From contig JAQXDL010000014.1 of the NCBI GenBank assembly GCA_029251375.1, positions 1 through 64,000 on the forward strand: a stretch of 64,000 nucleotides of DNA, read 5' to 3'. Shown in pieces: positions 17,692-26,261 of the stretch. A program made the translations under genes and the position numbers. The first letter of the stretch is position 1. Every line of letters starts with the position of its first letter. The stretch comes from Pseudomonadales bacterium (GTDB lineage Bacteria > Pseudomonadota > Gammaproteobacteria > Pseudomonadales > Azotimanducaceae). The notes beneath the pieces were generated by a model. The model was not told the origin of the DNA. It made no database searches and was given only the letters and a program-made list of their open reading frames with translations.

Positions 17692-17834
17692 CTACATTGC
17701 TCGGTATTGCTCGGTCTTCATTTATCTGATCGTGATTTTGATACGCCCCTGTTTGCACTTGTGTAATATCAGCTTGAATCCTAATTATAGAGGAGCGGTG
17801 GTCTAGGTTATCGATGTTCCGCTGACCGAGAAGA

Positions 17835-18953
17835 CTATTCTTCTAGGTTCAACGGTCGATAATAATCTTTGCCTTCCTCTGCATACGTTGTCATCATTTT
17901 TCTGAAGGATTCTCCAGCGGAGCCTTCTTCGGACAACGTTAGATTTTGCCTGTAGTAGTTAACACTATCAGGGTTAAGCGATCGTGCTTGTTGCCAATAC
18001 TGTTCGGCTTCTTCGTTGTAGCCATGTTCGCGAAAGAAGTTACCGAGACGAAATGCCGCTTCTGCTTTGAGTTCGTCAAAGCTTAGGCTGCGGATATTTT
18101 TAGTGACCGTATCGGCGTTCTGCACAAACTCACTTTGCGTACCATTTTTAACCCAATCTATCAGCGCGGGCGCGTAGACATCGTTGCCGCCGAAGTGATG
18201 CACCTTTGCATAAGTACCTTCGTCAATACGGACGATTTTACCTGTTTCGTCTACCCAAGCCGCGCAAGGGACATTGAGGAAATTAAAGACGCTGCTAATC
18301 GTATGGTTTGTGTCGACAATTTGAATGTAGGTTGTATTGGCGGCGTCAAATATTGGGCCGACAACGGCCTCACCACCGGTATCTTGAGCGGCAGAGATGA
18401 TGACAAAATTAGGGTCGTTCAGTTCTTCATAAATATGTTGCCACACGGGCACATCAAGTTGGCATCCTCACCATGAGGACCAGGTGATGATTAAGGCCTT
18501 CTTTCCTTTGAAGTCGCTCATTCTAACGACTTTTCCCTGTCGATCGGTGAGTTCAAAGTCAGGCGCCATGGCATCAGCCATCATGTCAGAACGCTTCGCC
18601 GGTGCTTGCGCAAAGCTCCAGATTCTATTTTCGGTGTCAGCCACGTAAGGTTGTTCAAGTAAATCTGCAAAAGCAGTGAGGTTAAACCATCGTTGCTCAG
18701 ACACCTGTCGCAGAAGTTCAGAATCTTCTTTGATTGGAATACATAGTTCCTGATAACAGGCGCCTTGCGGCTTCAACTCAAAACCATTGATGCGGGTTAG
18801 ATCTTCGGGTGTCACCCAGAGGTTACCGTCGACAAGAGATTGCGCCAATTTAATGGTTTTGCCACTGGCCAGAACCGTCGCGCCGGTGTCGTTTATCGAC
18901 GTCTTTTCAAACGGGTGGCGCAGCGCCGGGTGCGCCATAATTGCTTCAGTCAC
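17835..18953 (-). CDS. Redoxin/TlpA-like selenoprotein candidate with TPR-like tail
   Basis: The frame runs 372 residues with one in-frame UGA (18468-18470) at residue 162. Conventional callers would split it into a 161-residue and a 205-residue protein. Read through, the site is ITWSSW-U-GCQLDVPVWQ, which fits thioredoxin-fold redoxins with a WCGC-type active site, so Sec replaces the first Cys of a C-G-C motif. Preceding it, PDFELTDRQGKVVRMSDFKGK is the standard redoxin strand. The N-terminal 110 residues resemble the extra domain of peroxiredoxin-like redoxins; the C-terminus (about 280-370) looks TPR-like. The hairpin after the UGA matches one in another UGA-interrupted gene here. The start is GTG with AAGGA upstream. 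A thiol/selenol redox or peroxidase role is inferred. Confidence 0.85.
18439..18452 (-). promoter_or_regulatory. Bacterial SECIS-like hairpin in the redoxin mRNA
   Basis: In the mRNA sense the 14-mer GTGCCCGTGTGGCA folds as stem UGCC/GGCA with loop CGUGU. The loop starts 21 nt after the UGA and has a G among its first two bases, matching the described bacterial SECIS consensus. An alternative pairing UGCCA/UGGCA starting 4 nt after the UGA is also possible. The same 14-mer occurs after the UGA at 59389-59391. Confidence 0.8.
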
Positions 18954-19208
18954 GTAATCCTTCCTACAAACATTTGGACTGACTGTAGCTTATCGACTGA
19001 TGAAAATCATTACTTACAATTGATAACCTTAAGCGAATGATGAGAGAATTTTTTGACAAAATCACGTCAGCAAAAGCCGGTACAGGCTCGTCCGCTGACG
19101 GGCCAACGGCCTTGTCGATAATTGGGTCTTTCAACTGCAAGTTTAGCTGGACTGCCAAACCACAAGGATTAGCGCCGCTGTTTGGACTGTTATTGTGCTT
19201 AGCATGGT

Positions 19209-19263
19209 GTATCTAGAGTGCATCTAGACTGCATCGAGACTGCATCTAGGGTGCATTTAGGTT
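19209..19263. repeat. 11-bp tandem repeat (GCATCTAGACT-like x5)
   Basis: Five imperfect 11-bp units lie in the 460-base gap 18954-19414. The rest of that gap holds only weak, non-convincing ORFs and presumably the promoter of the redoxin gene. Confidence 0.8.
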
Positions 19264-19414
19264 GAAGATCAGTGCAGGCAGGTAAGAGAGGGTTTGCATC
19301 ACAGTTGGTTTGTAAGACCAGCGGGCCAATTAACAACGATGTGCAATTAGCCTGCAGGAATTTAACTATGCTAGATCAACCGTCGACATTTGGCCGATCT
19401 AACGCAGCAATTTT

Positions 19415-19792
19415 TTACATGCGCTGTAGCGCACAGATTTTGTTTCCAGCTGGATCACGTAAATAGGCAAGGTAGAGCTGACCACCACCACCTTCACGAA
19501 CACCAGGAGGATCTTCGCAGGTGATACCGCCGTTAGCGATACCTGCTGCATGCCATGCATCAGCCTCAGCTGCGTTCTTGGCAACAAATCCTACTGTACT
19601 GCCGTTACCAGGACCCGCTGGTTTGCCATCGATAGGCACACTGATTGAAAAGATGCCTGCCTCAGTAATGTAAAAGCATCGACCGTTCGGATCGATGACG
19701 CCGGGTGCGTGTCCTAACGCGCCGAGTACGGCATCGTAGAACTTCTTTGATTCGTTGATATCATTTCCGCCGACCATGATGTGACTAAACAT
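19415..19792 (-). CDS. VOC/glyoxalase-fold protein
   Basis: Vicinal-oxygen-chelate family protein of 125 residues. It starts MFSHIMVGGNDINESKKFYDAVLGALG, the first beta-alpha-beta-beta-beta module, and contains FVAKNAAEADAWHAAG and YLAYLRDPAGNKICAL in the second. This subgroup is usually annotated as a glyoxalase/bleomycin-resistance-like protein and its substrate is mostly unknown. GGAGAACCT precedes the ATG. Stand-alone, cytoplasmic. Confidence 0.88.
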   Translation of the reverse strand: MFSHIMVGGNDINESKKFYDAVLGALGHAPGVIDPNGRCFYITEAGIFSISVPIDGKPAGPGNGSTVGFVAKNAAEADAWHAAGIANGGITCEDPPGVREGGGGQLYLAYLRDPAGNKICALQRM

Positions 19793-20107
19793 AGGTTCTC
19801 CTGTTGATTGCTTTTTGGTAATAGTGTCGCGAGTCTAGCACGATCTCGCGGTCTCTTTTCAAGGCCAGATAAGAGATTCAATTGAGCTGATGAATTAAAT
19901 TTTTCCGGCGGTATTTTCGTAATTTGTCGAGCTGCAACTTGCCTACCACCAGCTTAGATCGGCGTGCTGTGCGGTTTGCTTTTTGGCTTTAGCGGGGTCG
20001 CTAGGCTAATCCGTGTTCTATCTGTAGAATTGCGATCACTGTATCGAAGGGCCGCTGGTTGAAGTGAGCCATTTAGCTTCGACCCAAATCAGAGACAACG
20101 CAAACAA
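19793..20107. other. Intergenic gap between divergent genes
   Basis: This 315-base gap between the glyoxalase-like gene and the outer membrane protein gene should hold both promoters. I see no ORF, RNA gene, tandem array or convincing operator in it. Confidence 0.5.
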
Positions 20108-21031
20108 GTGAAAAAACTCAAGTCTAGATTGAAACAAAAGCCATTCACAATAAGCCTATTCATTGTGAGTGTCTTGTTCGCATCCCACACACTTGGCAAT
20201 GATGTCGAGCCCAGGCTTTATAGTAACGTGCCGGTTGGCGTGAATTTCGTATCGATCGGTTACGGTAACTCCCAAGGCGAAGTGACATTTGATAGCAGTG
20301 TGCCGCTTGACGATGGCGATGGTGATGTTGACTCACTTTTTCTAAGTTATTCCCGCGGTCTCGATATAGCCGGTAAGTCAGCATTATTATCTATTGCCCT
20401 GCCATACGCTGACTTAGGTTTGACTGGGGTACTTTATGGTGAGTCGGCATCCGGGCGAAGGAAAGGTTTGGGTGATCCGCGCATTCGACTGGCGATGAAT
20501 TTTTACGGTGCACCGGCGACGCAACTAAAAGACTATATTGGTTATCAGCAGAAAACGATCGTCGGCGTTAGTGTCAGCGTTGGCATGCCGTTTGGCCGCT
20601 ATCTTGATGACAAATTGTTGAACATTAGTGCTAATCGCTGGAATGTGATTACGCAGGTTGGCGTATCCCACAGCGTGAAGCGATTTACATTTGAATCAGC
20701 TGTTGGTGTATCTGTGTTCACAGACAATGATGAGGTTTTAGGGGCGCGCCGTTTGGAACAGGATCCAATCGGCTTGTGGCGGGGCACGTTGCTTTATCAC
20801 TTTCCGAAGGGTTCGTGGATAGGCACGGGTTTTGTCTATTCAAATGGCGGTGCGACGACGCTTGAAGGTGTCCAGCGTGATGATCGTCAGGACAACTGGC
20901 GTACTGGGCTTACTTTCTCTTGTCCAGTAGCCCGAGGTCACAATATACAGTTACGGGTTACTGAAGGTGTTGTTGCCAGAACGGGTGCAGATTTTCGCAC
21001 CTACAGCGCTTCTTATACCTATACCTTTTAG
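20108..21031 (+). CDS. Outer membrane protein, phenol-degradation MetA-like
   Basis: Predicted outer membrane beta-barrel of 307 residues resembling the MetA-pathway of phenol degradation family (often annotated as transporter). A signal peptide (MKKLKSRLKQK then a hydrophobic core to about residue 30) is followed by alternating-pattern strands, a conserved GLGDPRIRLAMNFYG segment and a C-terminal YSASYTYTF ending in Phe, as in outer membrane barrels. It starts with GTG. Uptake of hydrophobic substrates is the family's assumed role. Monocistronic. Confidence 0.82.
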   Translation: MKKLKSRLKQKPFTISLFIVSVLFASHTLGNDVEPRLYSNVPVGVNFVSIGYGNSQGEVTFDSSVPLDDGDGDVDSLFLSYSRGLDIAGKSALLSIALPYADLGLTGVLYGESASGRRKGLGDPRIRLAMNFYGAPATQLKDYIGYQQKTIVGVSVSVGMPFGRYLDDKLLNISANRWNVITQVGVSHSVKRFTFESAVGVSVFTDNDEVLGARRLEQDPIGLWRGTLLYHFPKGSWIGTGFVYSNGGATTLEGVQRDDRQDNWRTGLTFSCPVARGHNIQLRVTEGVVARTGADFRTYSASYTYTF

Positions 21032-21175
21032 TTCAACTTCTTTTCAAAGTGTCATAACAGGCGGGTTTGATGTGCGGCGAAATATTAAGTTGCCTTAGAT
21101 TTTCCGCCGCCAATTTAGGTCAGCGCTTGCGCTAATATTCGAGCCAAAAATTTGAACCAAAGATTGTGATGCAGA

Positions 21176-21682
21176 TTACGGTCGGCCGAGGAAGTCCATC
21201 TTGCCGACGTCGACGCCCCGCATGCGCAAAATGTTATAGGCCGTTGCCGCATGAAAGTAGAAGTTAGGCATAGCAAAGCCCATCAAAAATGTTGCGCCAT
21301 CGAGTTCAAGGCCATTGTCACCTAGCGGCAGCGTAATCGTTTTGTCTTCGCTGCCTGCAAGTGCGCCTGAATCAAAAGCGTCAATGAATGCGAGGGTTGA
21401 ATCAATTCGCGTTTGTAATTCAGCAAAGGTCTCTTCGGTATCTTCAACCGCAATCACGTCTTGTTCGGCGAGCTGACAAAGTACACGCCTGACCGTATCC
21501 GTCACCATTTGTATTTGACGTTTCAGAGGGTGCATGTCGTCGATTAGGCTGGCATTCAAGATGTCTGCGGGTTGCATGCCTTTAGCGACTGCAAATGCTT
21601 CGCCCTTTTCGAGTAAACCTTTTAACGCATTCAACGTTCTGATCATGGTGGGTATAACAATTCGATCGACGGTCAAGCTCAT
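21176..21682 (-). CDS. DUF1993 family protein
   Basis: Soluble, mostly helical protein of 168 residues that matches the DUF1993 pattern: an N-terminal repeat of helices (VDRIVIPTMIRTLNALKGLLEKG), LIDDMHPLKRQIQMVTDT in the middle and FYFHAATAYNILRMRGVDVGKMDFLG at the end. The fold is DinB-like in related families, but no function is established. Convergent with the outer membrane protein gene. Confidence 0.8.
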   Translation of the reverse strand: MSLTVDRIVIPTMIRTLNALKGLLEKGEAFAVAKGMQPADILNASLIDDMHPLKRQIQMVTDTVRRVLCQLAEQDVIAVEDTEETFAELQTRIDSTLAFIDAFDSGALAGSEDKTITLPLGDNGLELDGATFLMGFAMPNFYFHAATAYNILRMRGVDVGKMDFLGRP

Positions 21683-21967
21683 CTTTTTTTCTCTAATGAT
21701 TTGTTGTTATCAGGATGTTGGGGTAGCGAACTCAATATCAATGGGCGACACGGTGCTTAATTATAAACAACACATTCGCGAAGAGGCTGCAGTTAAGCCA
21801 GGCTAGAACACTGTGGGCGATCATTGTGGTATCGATGCTGATGCCGCATTAGATAAAATTTGGCCTCGCAGCGGCACAGTAAGCAAGAGACTGAATCAAG
21901 CGTTTAACGATCTGATCGTCAAAGACGTGGCTTCTGCCGAGACGAGTTTGGACTTAAATCCCATTAA

Positions 21968-22741
21968 TCAACCGGGTTTATGGTTCCACCAAGCTAAGTC
22001 AGTGAAGGATCGCATGTCCAGTTCATGTGTCCATACTGAGCGATGCTGTTGGGCAATATGGAAATACGTGTCAGCCATTTTTTCCGGCAGCATCAAGCCG
22101 TCATTGTCCATGCCACGTGTCTCACGTAATTTTTGAAAGCCTTCTTTGCCGAGCATCTTGCCGAGGGTATCCGGTGCATCAACGGCTCCATCTACCAATA
22201 TGTGTGCGACGTGTATGCCTTTCGCTGCATATTGCGCATTCAAGGATTGGCACAGCATTCGACGACCACCCATGGCAGCGGCATGCGAATGTTGGCCAGC
22301 GTTACCTCTCATAGCGGAGGTTGCGGAGGTTACTAGAAACGTACCTTTACCTCGCTCTTCCATCAAAGGGCAGAGGACAGATGCGGTTCGAAATAGCCCA
22401 AAGGTTGCCATGCGCCAGCCGATTTCGAAGGCTTTGTAACTCGTGTCTTCTAGTGCGCGATTGCCAATTTGCGCGCCGAGATTGTAGACAACAACTTCGA
22501 TTGGACCGATTTCTGCTTCGACCGTAGCAATTTGATTTTCGATTGCATCATCTTCGATCGCGTTGAGCAGAAAGCCCGTTGCTGAACCGCCTTCGTCTTC
22601 AATAGCGGTCACAAGCGTCTGCAATCCCTCTTCGTCACTGCGGCGACATAAGACCGCATGATAACCCTCTCGTGCAAAGCGCTTACCGACGGTTCCGCCA
22701 ATACCTGCGCCTGCGCCTATTACTAAACATACGGGTTTCAT
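21968..22741 (-). CDS. SDR-family protein with atypical active site
   Basis: Rossmann-fold SDR of 257 residues. The cofactor motif GAGAGIGGTVG is intact and VVYNLGAQIG replaces the usual NAG region. The usual YxxxK is not seen: the aligned stretch reads SHAAAMGGRRML, with His at the Tyr position and no Lys four residues on. Catalysis may therefore differ or be lost, though Ser in LVTSATSAM is kept. GGAGAGCGAT lies upstream of the ATG. The 285-base gap after it, up to DUF1993, holds nothing recognisable. Confidence 0.8.
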   Translation of the reverse strand: MKPVCLVIGAGAGIGGTVGKRFAREGYHAVLCRRSDEEGLQTLVTAIEDEGGSATGFLLNAIEDDAIENQIATVEAEIGPIEVVVYNLGAQIGNRALEDTSYKAFEIGWRMATFGLFRTASVLCPLMEERGKGTFLVTSATSAMRGNAGQHSHAAAMGGRRMLCQSLNAQYAAKGIHVAHILVDGAVDAPDTLGKMLGKEGFQKLRETRGMDNDGLMLPEKMADTYFHIAQQHRSVWTHELDMRSFTDLAWWNHKPG

Positions 22742-22806
22742 ATCGCTCTCCTATTTGAATGGCTGGATAATCTCGTACCCAGCAAGGCTTGTAAATACCA
22801 CCTTGA

Positions 22807-24177
22807 TCACTGATCGAGTTCATTAATGCTGACGCCGGATTTCTTTATCCAAGCATCTCTGCGTTCTAAGAGCGGCCCAATGGCGAGGTTCGCATCTGCA
22901 ATGATGTTATCAAGATCAGCGCTCAGCAGCTTGCCATCTTTGACAAGAACTTCGCCGTTCACGATCGTCATCCGGACATCGCCCCCTTGTACCGCATGGA
23001 CGAGATTATGATTTAGATTCTGGTATTTTCCTGATGTTATAAATGGCGTCATCCTAGGTGTGTTTGTGTTCACTGCTATGATATCGGCGCGTTTGCCAGG
23101 TTCAATTGAACCTATCTGTTTGTCCATGCCGAGCGCCCGTGCACCATCAATTGTACCCATGCGGCAGACGGACCAAGCATCAAGTGCGGCGGCATCCAAT
23201 GCACTGAACTTCGCCAGCAGAGATGCGGTCTTTAGCTCTTCGAACATATCCAGATTGTTGTTTTCTTTTTCGCCATCTGTGCCTAAGCCAACCGCGATAC
23301 CTTTGGTTAACATGTCTTGTACCCTTGCTGCACCTGAGGACAACTTCATGTTGCTAACAGGGTTGTGTGCCACACCGATGTTTCGATCAGCAAGGATTTG
23401 AATTTCTGCGTTGTCCAACCAAACGCAATGAGCCAGTAATGTGTTGTTGGCCTCAAGTAGGCCTAATTTCTCCAGTACCTCAATGGGCCGCGCCTGATAT
23501 CTTTCGAGGGTTTTTTCAACATCAAATCGACTTTCGTTGCTGTGGGTGTGAAAGCCTGTTTGGTACTCTTTGCATAGGTTAGCAATGCGCCCGAGCGCTG
23601 GCGTTTGTGCATAGAACATATGCTCGAGACCAACCCACACATGAATGCGGTCATTGCTGGTTTGATGCCATTGTTTAATTAGCGCTTCATTTGTATCGAG
23701 GGTTTCAAAATAGTCATGGTCTGGATGTTCGGCAACATAGGGCACCATGATTGCCCTAATGCCGAGGTCTGCAGCGGCACGCGCGCTGCCGTCCATGTGT
23801 CGCCACATATCAACGATGGTTGTTGTGCCCGATAAAAGTGATTCAGCGTAGCAAAGACGTGAAGCAAGCTCAGCTTCAGGTGGGGTCAGTACTCTGTGCA
23901 TTGGGTCGATGAATTGTTGTAGCCACTCCCATACAGGCAGACCTTCAGCGGTCCCCCGTAACAAGCCTGAATGACAATGGGTATTGACGAGACCAGGCAT
24001 CAGTAATGAGTTATCGCAAAAAACTATTTCAGCAGTTGGGTAGTTGGCTTGCAGGTGAGTAGCGTCATCAACCGCAACGATTGTGTTTCCATCTACAACA
24101 ATGCCGGCGTCGTTAAGGATGTCGTTGTTTTCATTCATCGTGACTATTGTGTTGGCAATGTAGAGCGTTGCTGTCAT
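22807..24177 (-). CDS. Amidohydrolase (TRZ/ATZ, SAH deaminase-like)
   Basis: Metal-dependent deaminase/amidohydrolase of about 456 residues. Metal ligands are visible: HCH in PGLVNTHCHSG, His in GFHTHSNES, His in LLAHCVWL and Asp in GLGTDGEKENNN. The layout matches the TRZ/ATZ and S-adenosylhomocysteine/5-methylthioadenosine deaminase group, which act on purine-like or triazine substrates. The start at 24177 (MTATLYI) has GGAAA just upstream; the frame extends to 24285 without support. It is divergent from the queuosine-precursor transporter gene, which may hint at purine or deazapurine metabolism. Confidence 0.88.
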   Translation of the reverse strand: MTATLYIANTIVTMNENNDILNDAGIVVDGNTIVAVDDATHLQANYPTAEIVFCDNSLLMPGLVNTHCHSGLLRGTAEGLPVWEWLQQFIDPMHRVLTPPEAELASRLCYAESLLSGTTTIVDMWRHMDGSARAAADLGIRAIMVPYVAEHPDHDYFETLDTNEALIKQWHQTSNDRIHVWVGLEHMFYAQTPALGRIANLCKEYQTGFHTHSNESRFDVEKTLERYQARPIEVLEKLGLLEANNTLLAHCVWLDNAEIQILADRNIGVAHNPVSNMKLSSGAARVQDMLTKGIAVGLGTDGEKENNNLDMFEELKTASLLAKFSALDAAALDAWSVCRMGTIDGARALGMDKQIGSIEPGKRADIIAVNTNTPRMTPFITSGKYQNLNHNLVHAVQGGDVRMTIVNGEVLVKDGKLLSADLDNIIADANLAIGPLLERRDAWIKKSGVSINELDQ

Positions 24178-24307
24178 TTGGTTTCCAAAGATAGGTTGAT
24201 CTGCTTTTGGACTATTGTTAGATATTAGACGCTTAGCGTGTGAATTAATTGTCGTTGATCCACCCCTAGCATGTATAGTCATCATTCAATAAACATGAAA
24301 GAAGTTA

Positions 24308-24997
24308 ATGGATACAGGTTCAATAAAAGGCATTTCTGATACCAAGTTTCACATCATATTGGGTATCTATGTTGGTGCGTGGGGAATTCTTCCCGGGCTG
24401 ACGCCAAAGCTTATACCCTTGGACTTGAGTGATTTTGGTTTGGGCATGCTGGCGTTCAGTTTTGGTGCGTTTATGCATGCGATCACGTTCCCCTGTACCG
24501 ACGTAGTTGCAGAAGTTTGGGGCGCCGCTCGGGCACGATTGATGGTCTACTTGGGTGTCAGTGTGTTTCTGATCGCAACAGCCTTTTACATGATTGGCAC
24601 GCGACTGCCCGGTGCGCCGGACTGGCCATTGAATGAAGCCTACGATAGTATTTTCTCGACCGCTGACCGAATGATTTTGGCATCACTATCAGCAACGTGT
24701 GTCGCCCAGCTGATGGATATATTTGTGTTTGAGAAGATCAAACAGATGACGGGCCAGAAATGGCTGTGGTTGCGCAACAATCTCTCAACCGCATTTTCTC
24801 AACTTCTTGATACGACAATCTTTTACACGATCGCCTTTTACGGTGTACTACCTAATGAAGTTTTGCCCTTACTTGTAGTCGGTACCTATTTGGTGAAAAT
24901 TCTGCTCACCGCAATTGATACCCCCGTAGTGTATTTGTTGGTGCGCTGGGTTACCGGCCGTTGGACAGCGCCAGGTGATATTGTTACTAAAGCCTGA
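24308..24997 (+). CDS. Queuosine precursor transporter (VUT/YhhQ family)
   Basis: Integral membrane protein of 229 residues with about six transmembrane segments. The pattern fits the YhhQ/VUT family: FPCTDVVAEVWGAARARLMVYLGV near residues 60-85 and LRNNLSTAFSQLLDTTIFYTIAFYG near 155-180 are signature regions. In Escherichia coli the family imports preQ0/preQ1 for queuosine modification of tRNA. No queuosine-synthesis gene is adjacent. GAAAGAAG precedes the ATG. Convergent with yaeQ. Confidence 0.88.
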   Translation: MDTGSIKGISDTKFHIILGIYVGAWGILPGLTPKLIPLDLSDFGLGMLAFSFGAFMHAITFPCTDVVAEVWGAARARLMVYLGVSVFLIATAFYMIGTRLPGAPDWPLNEAYDSIFSTADRMILASLSATCVAQLMDIFVFEKIKQMTGQKWLWLRNNLSTAFSQLLDTTIFYTIAFYGVLPNEVLPLLVVGTYLVKILLTAIDTPVVYLLVRWVTGRWTAPGDIVTKA

Positions 24998-25018
24998 TAG
25001 CAATTGTATCGTTGCGTA

Positions 25019-25561
25019 TTAAGCTTTTTCGAGTAACAAGGACAGTTCAAGTTCGCAGGAAATCTCGCCGTTATCAACATACAGCACGCCGCCAACAATG
25101 TTGACGCCGAGCCGCGTATTTCGGCTGACGAGTTGGCTGGCTGCCTCAACCTGCGGCCAGTCGAATTGCCAGACTTGCAGTCTTGGCATTGAGGATAATT
25201 CACCAGAGTTTTGCCGCCACCAGGTATCAGCACTTCTACCGTAACTGAAAAGAACCACGTCCTCGCAGCGACCACAGGCTTTGCGGAGTCTTGCGGGTTC
25301 CGGTTGGCCGAGTTCAATCCATTGCTCCAAAACACCCCCGTCACTATGACGCCATAACTCGGGTTCCTCTGTGCTTGATAAACCACGGGTGAACTCAAGG
25401 CCACGTTGATATTTCAAGCAAAAAGCTAAGATCCTGACTGCAAGTCGCTCAAGGGTTTCCGAAGGGTGTCGAGCTAATGTAATGGCTAGGCTCTCATAGC
25501 AATGACGATCACTATCGGCGATTTCCAGCTGAACTTTATAGATCGTTGGTTTTATTGCCAC
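25019..25561 (-). CDS. yaeQ: YaeQ family protein
   Basis: The 180-residue protein matches YaeQ throughout: MAIKPTIYKVQLEIADSDRHCY at the N-terminus, LARHPSETLERLAVRILAFCL, EPELWRHSDGG and GQPEPARLRKACGR. YaeQ has a PD-(D/E)xK nuclease-like fold, and the Glu, Asp and Gln/Glu positions of that core seem present. Its function in cells is not settled (it was linked genetically to RfaH suppression). Monocistronic. Confidence 0.92.
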   Translation of the reverse strand: MAIKPTIYKVQLEIADSDRHCYESLAITLARHPSETLERLAVRILAFCLKYQRGLEFTRGLSSTEEPELWRHSDGGVLEQWIELGQPEPARLRKACGRCEDVVLFSYGRSADTWWRQNSGELSSMPRLQVWQFDWPQVEAASQLVSRNTRLGVNIVGGVLYVDNGEISCELELSLLLEKA

Positions 25562-25693
25562 TCGGATATTTCCTCAGATTTAGTGCAAGGCACTTGGGCA
25601 GCGAGATGATGTTTGTCGAGTTTCATCACACATGCCAATTGGTGAATAAAAGTGTTAGAAACCTACCTAGTCGGGTCGCTCGGATAGCGTTTT

Positions 25694-26010
25694 TTAGTTG
25701 AGCCAGCTGAGTACGTCTTTGCCAATCGACCAGCGTTTCACTGTACTGGTGTCTTCAATACCAAGAATCCAAGTCTTGTAGGCACCATCAAGCGTGCCAT
25801 CGACTTTCTTCAACTTAACCTAGTTGTCGACGTATCTAAGAAGGTCCGTATTGTCCCAAGCAATGGCGTAGGCGGATGGATATCGCGCATGTCGGTCGTA
25901 CACCGCGACGTCCTAGTCTGGATAGAACAACGACCATGCGGAACCGGCTTCTGCGCTAATCACCAATGCATCAAAAATTCCGAAGTTTTTTGACTCACTG
26001 TCTAGTCACC
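25694..26010 (-). pseudogene. Decayed periplasmic solute-binding protein (C-terminal part)
   Basis: Reading the minus strand gives a recognisable C-terminal half of a family 3-type solute-binding protein: FGIFDALVISAEAGSAW, then LFYPD, AYAIAWDNTDLLRYVDN and KKVDGTLDGAYKTWILG, ending SWLN before a TAA. Two in-frame TAG codons interrupt it, where Tyr and Trp would be expected. A further in-frame TGA lies near 26004, and no intact N-terminal half exists upstream. This is a degraded gene, perhaps once tied to a dicarboxylate or amino-acid transporter. The 5' limit is approximate. Confidence 0.72.
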
Positions 26011-26121
26011 GATTTGGAATTCGCCGACTCAATGTAATTTCAAAAAACACGGTAGATTGTTTCGCAAACTAATTGTCACTGAATGCGGTCTGTTTTGATA
26101 GCCTCGATTGTCAATGATCAT

Positions 26122-26191
26122 GGCTCTTAGTTATAGGCTCTTAAGTATGGGCTCTTAGTTACAGGCTCGCAGGGTTAGGCTCACATGGGTC
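26122..26191. repeat. 14-bp tandem repeat (GGCTCTTAGTTATA-like x5)
   Basis: Five imperfect 14-bp units, each beginning GGCTC, lie between the decayed solute-binding gene and the MBL hydrolase promoter region. The first three are near-identical and the last two diverged. Confidence 0.85.
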
Positions 26192-26261
26192 GGAGCGAAA
26201 GTATTCAATTCATTGTTCTATGATAATCTGTTGCAGTCCTAACCTGATCGAGCGTATCTGA

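Noticed and set aside
18964-19158. 64-residue minus-strand ORF upstream of the redoxin gene
   Set aside because: No recognisable domain, no clear ribosome-binding site, and it lies where the redoxin promoter should be.
25694-26010. In-frame TAG codons as pyrrolysine or other recoding
   Set aside because: They replace ordinary Tyr and Trp positions, there are two plus another stop, and the gene lacks its N-terminal half. Decay is the simpler reading.
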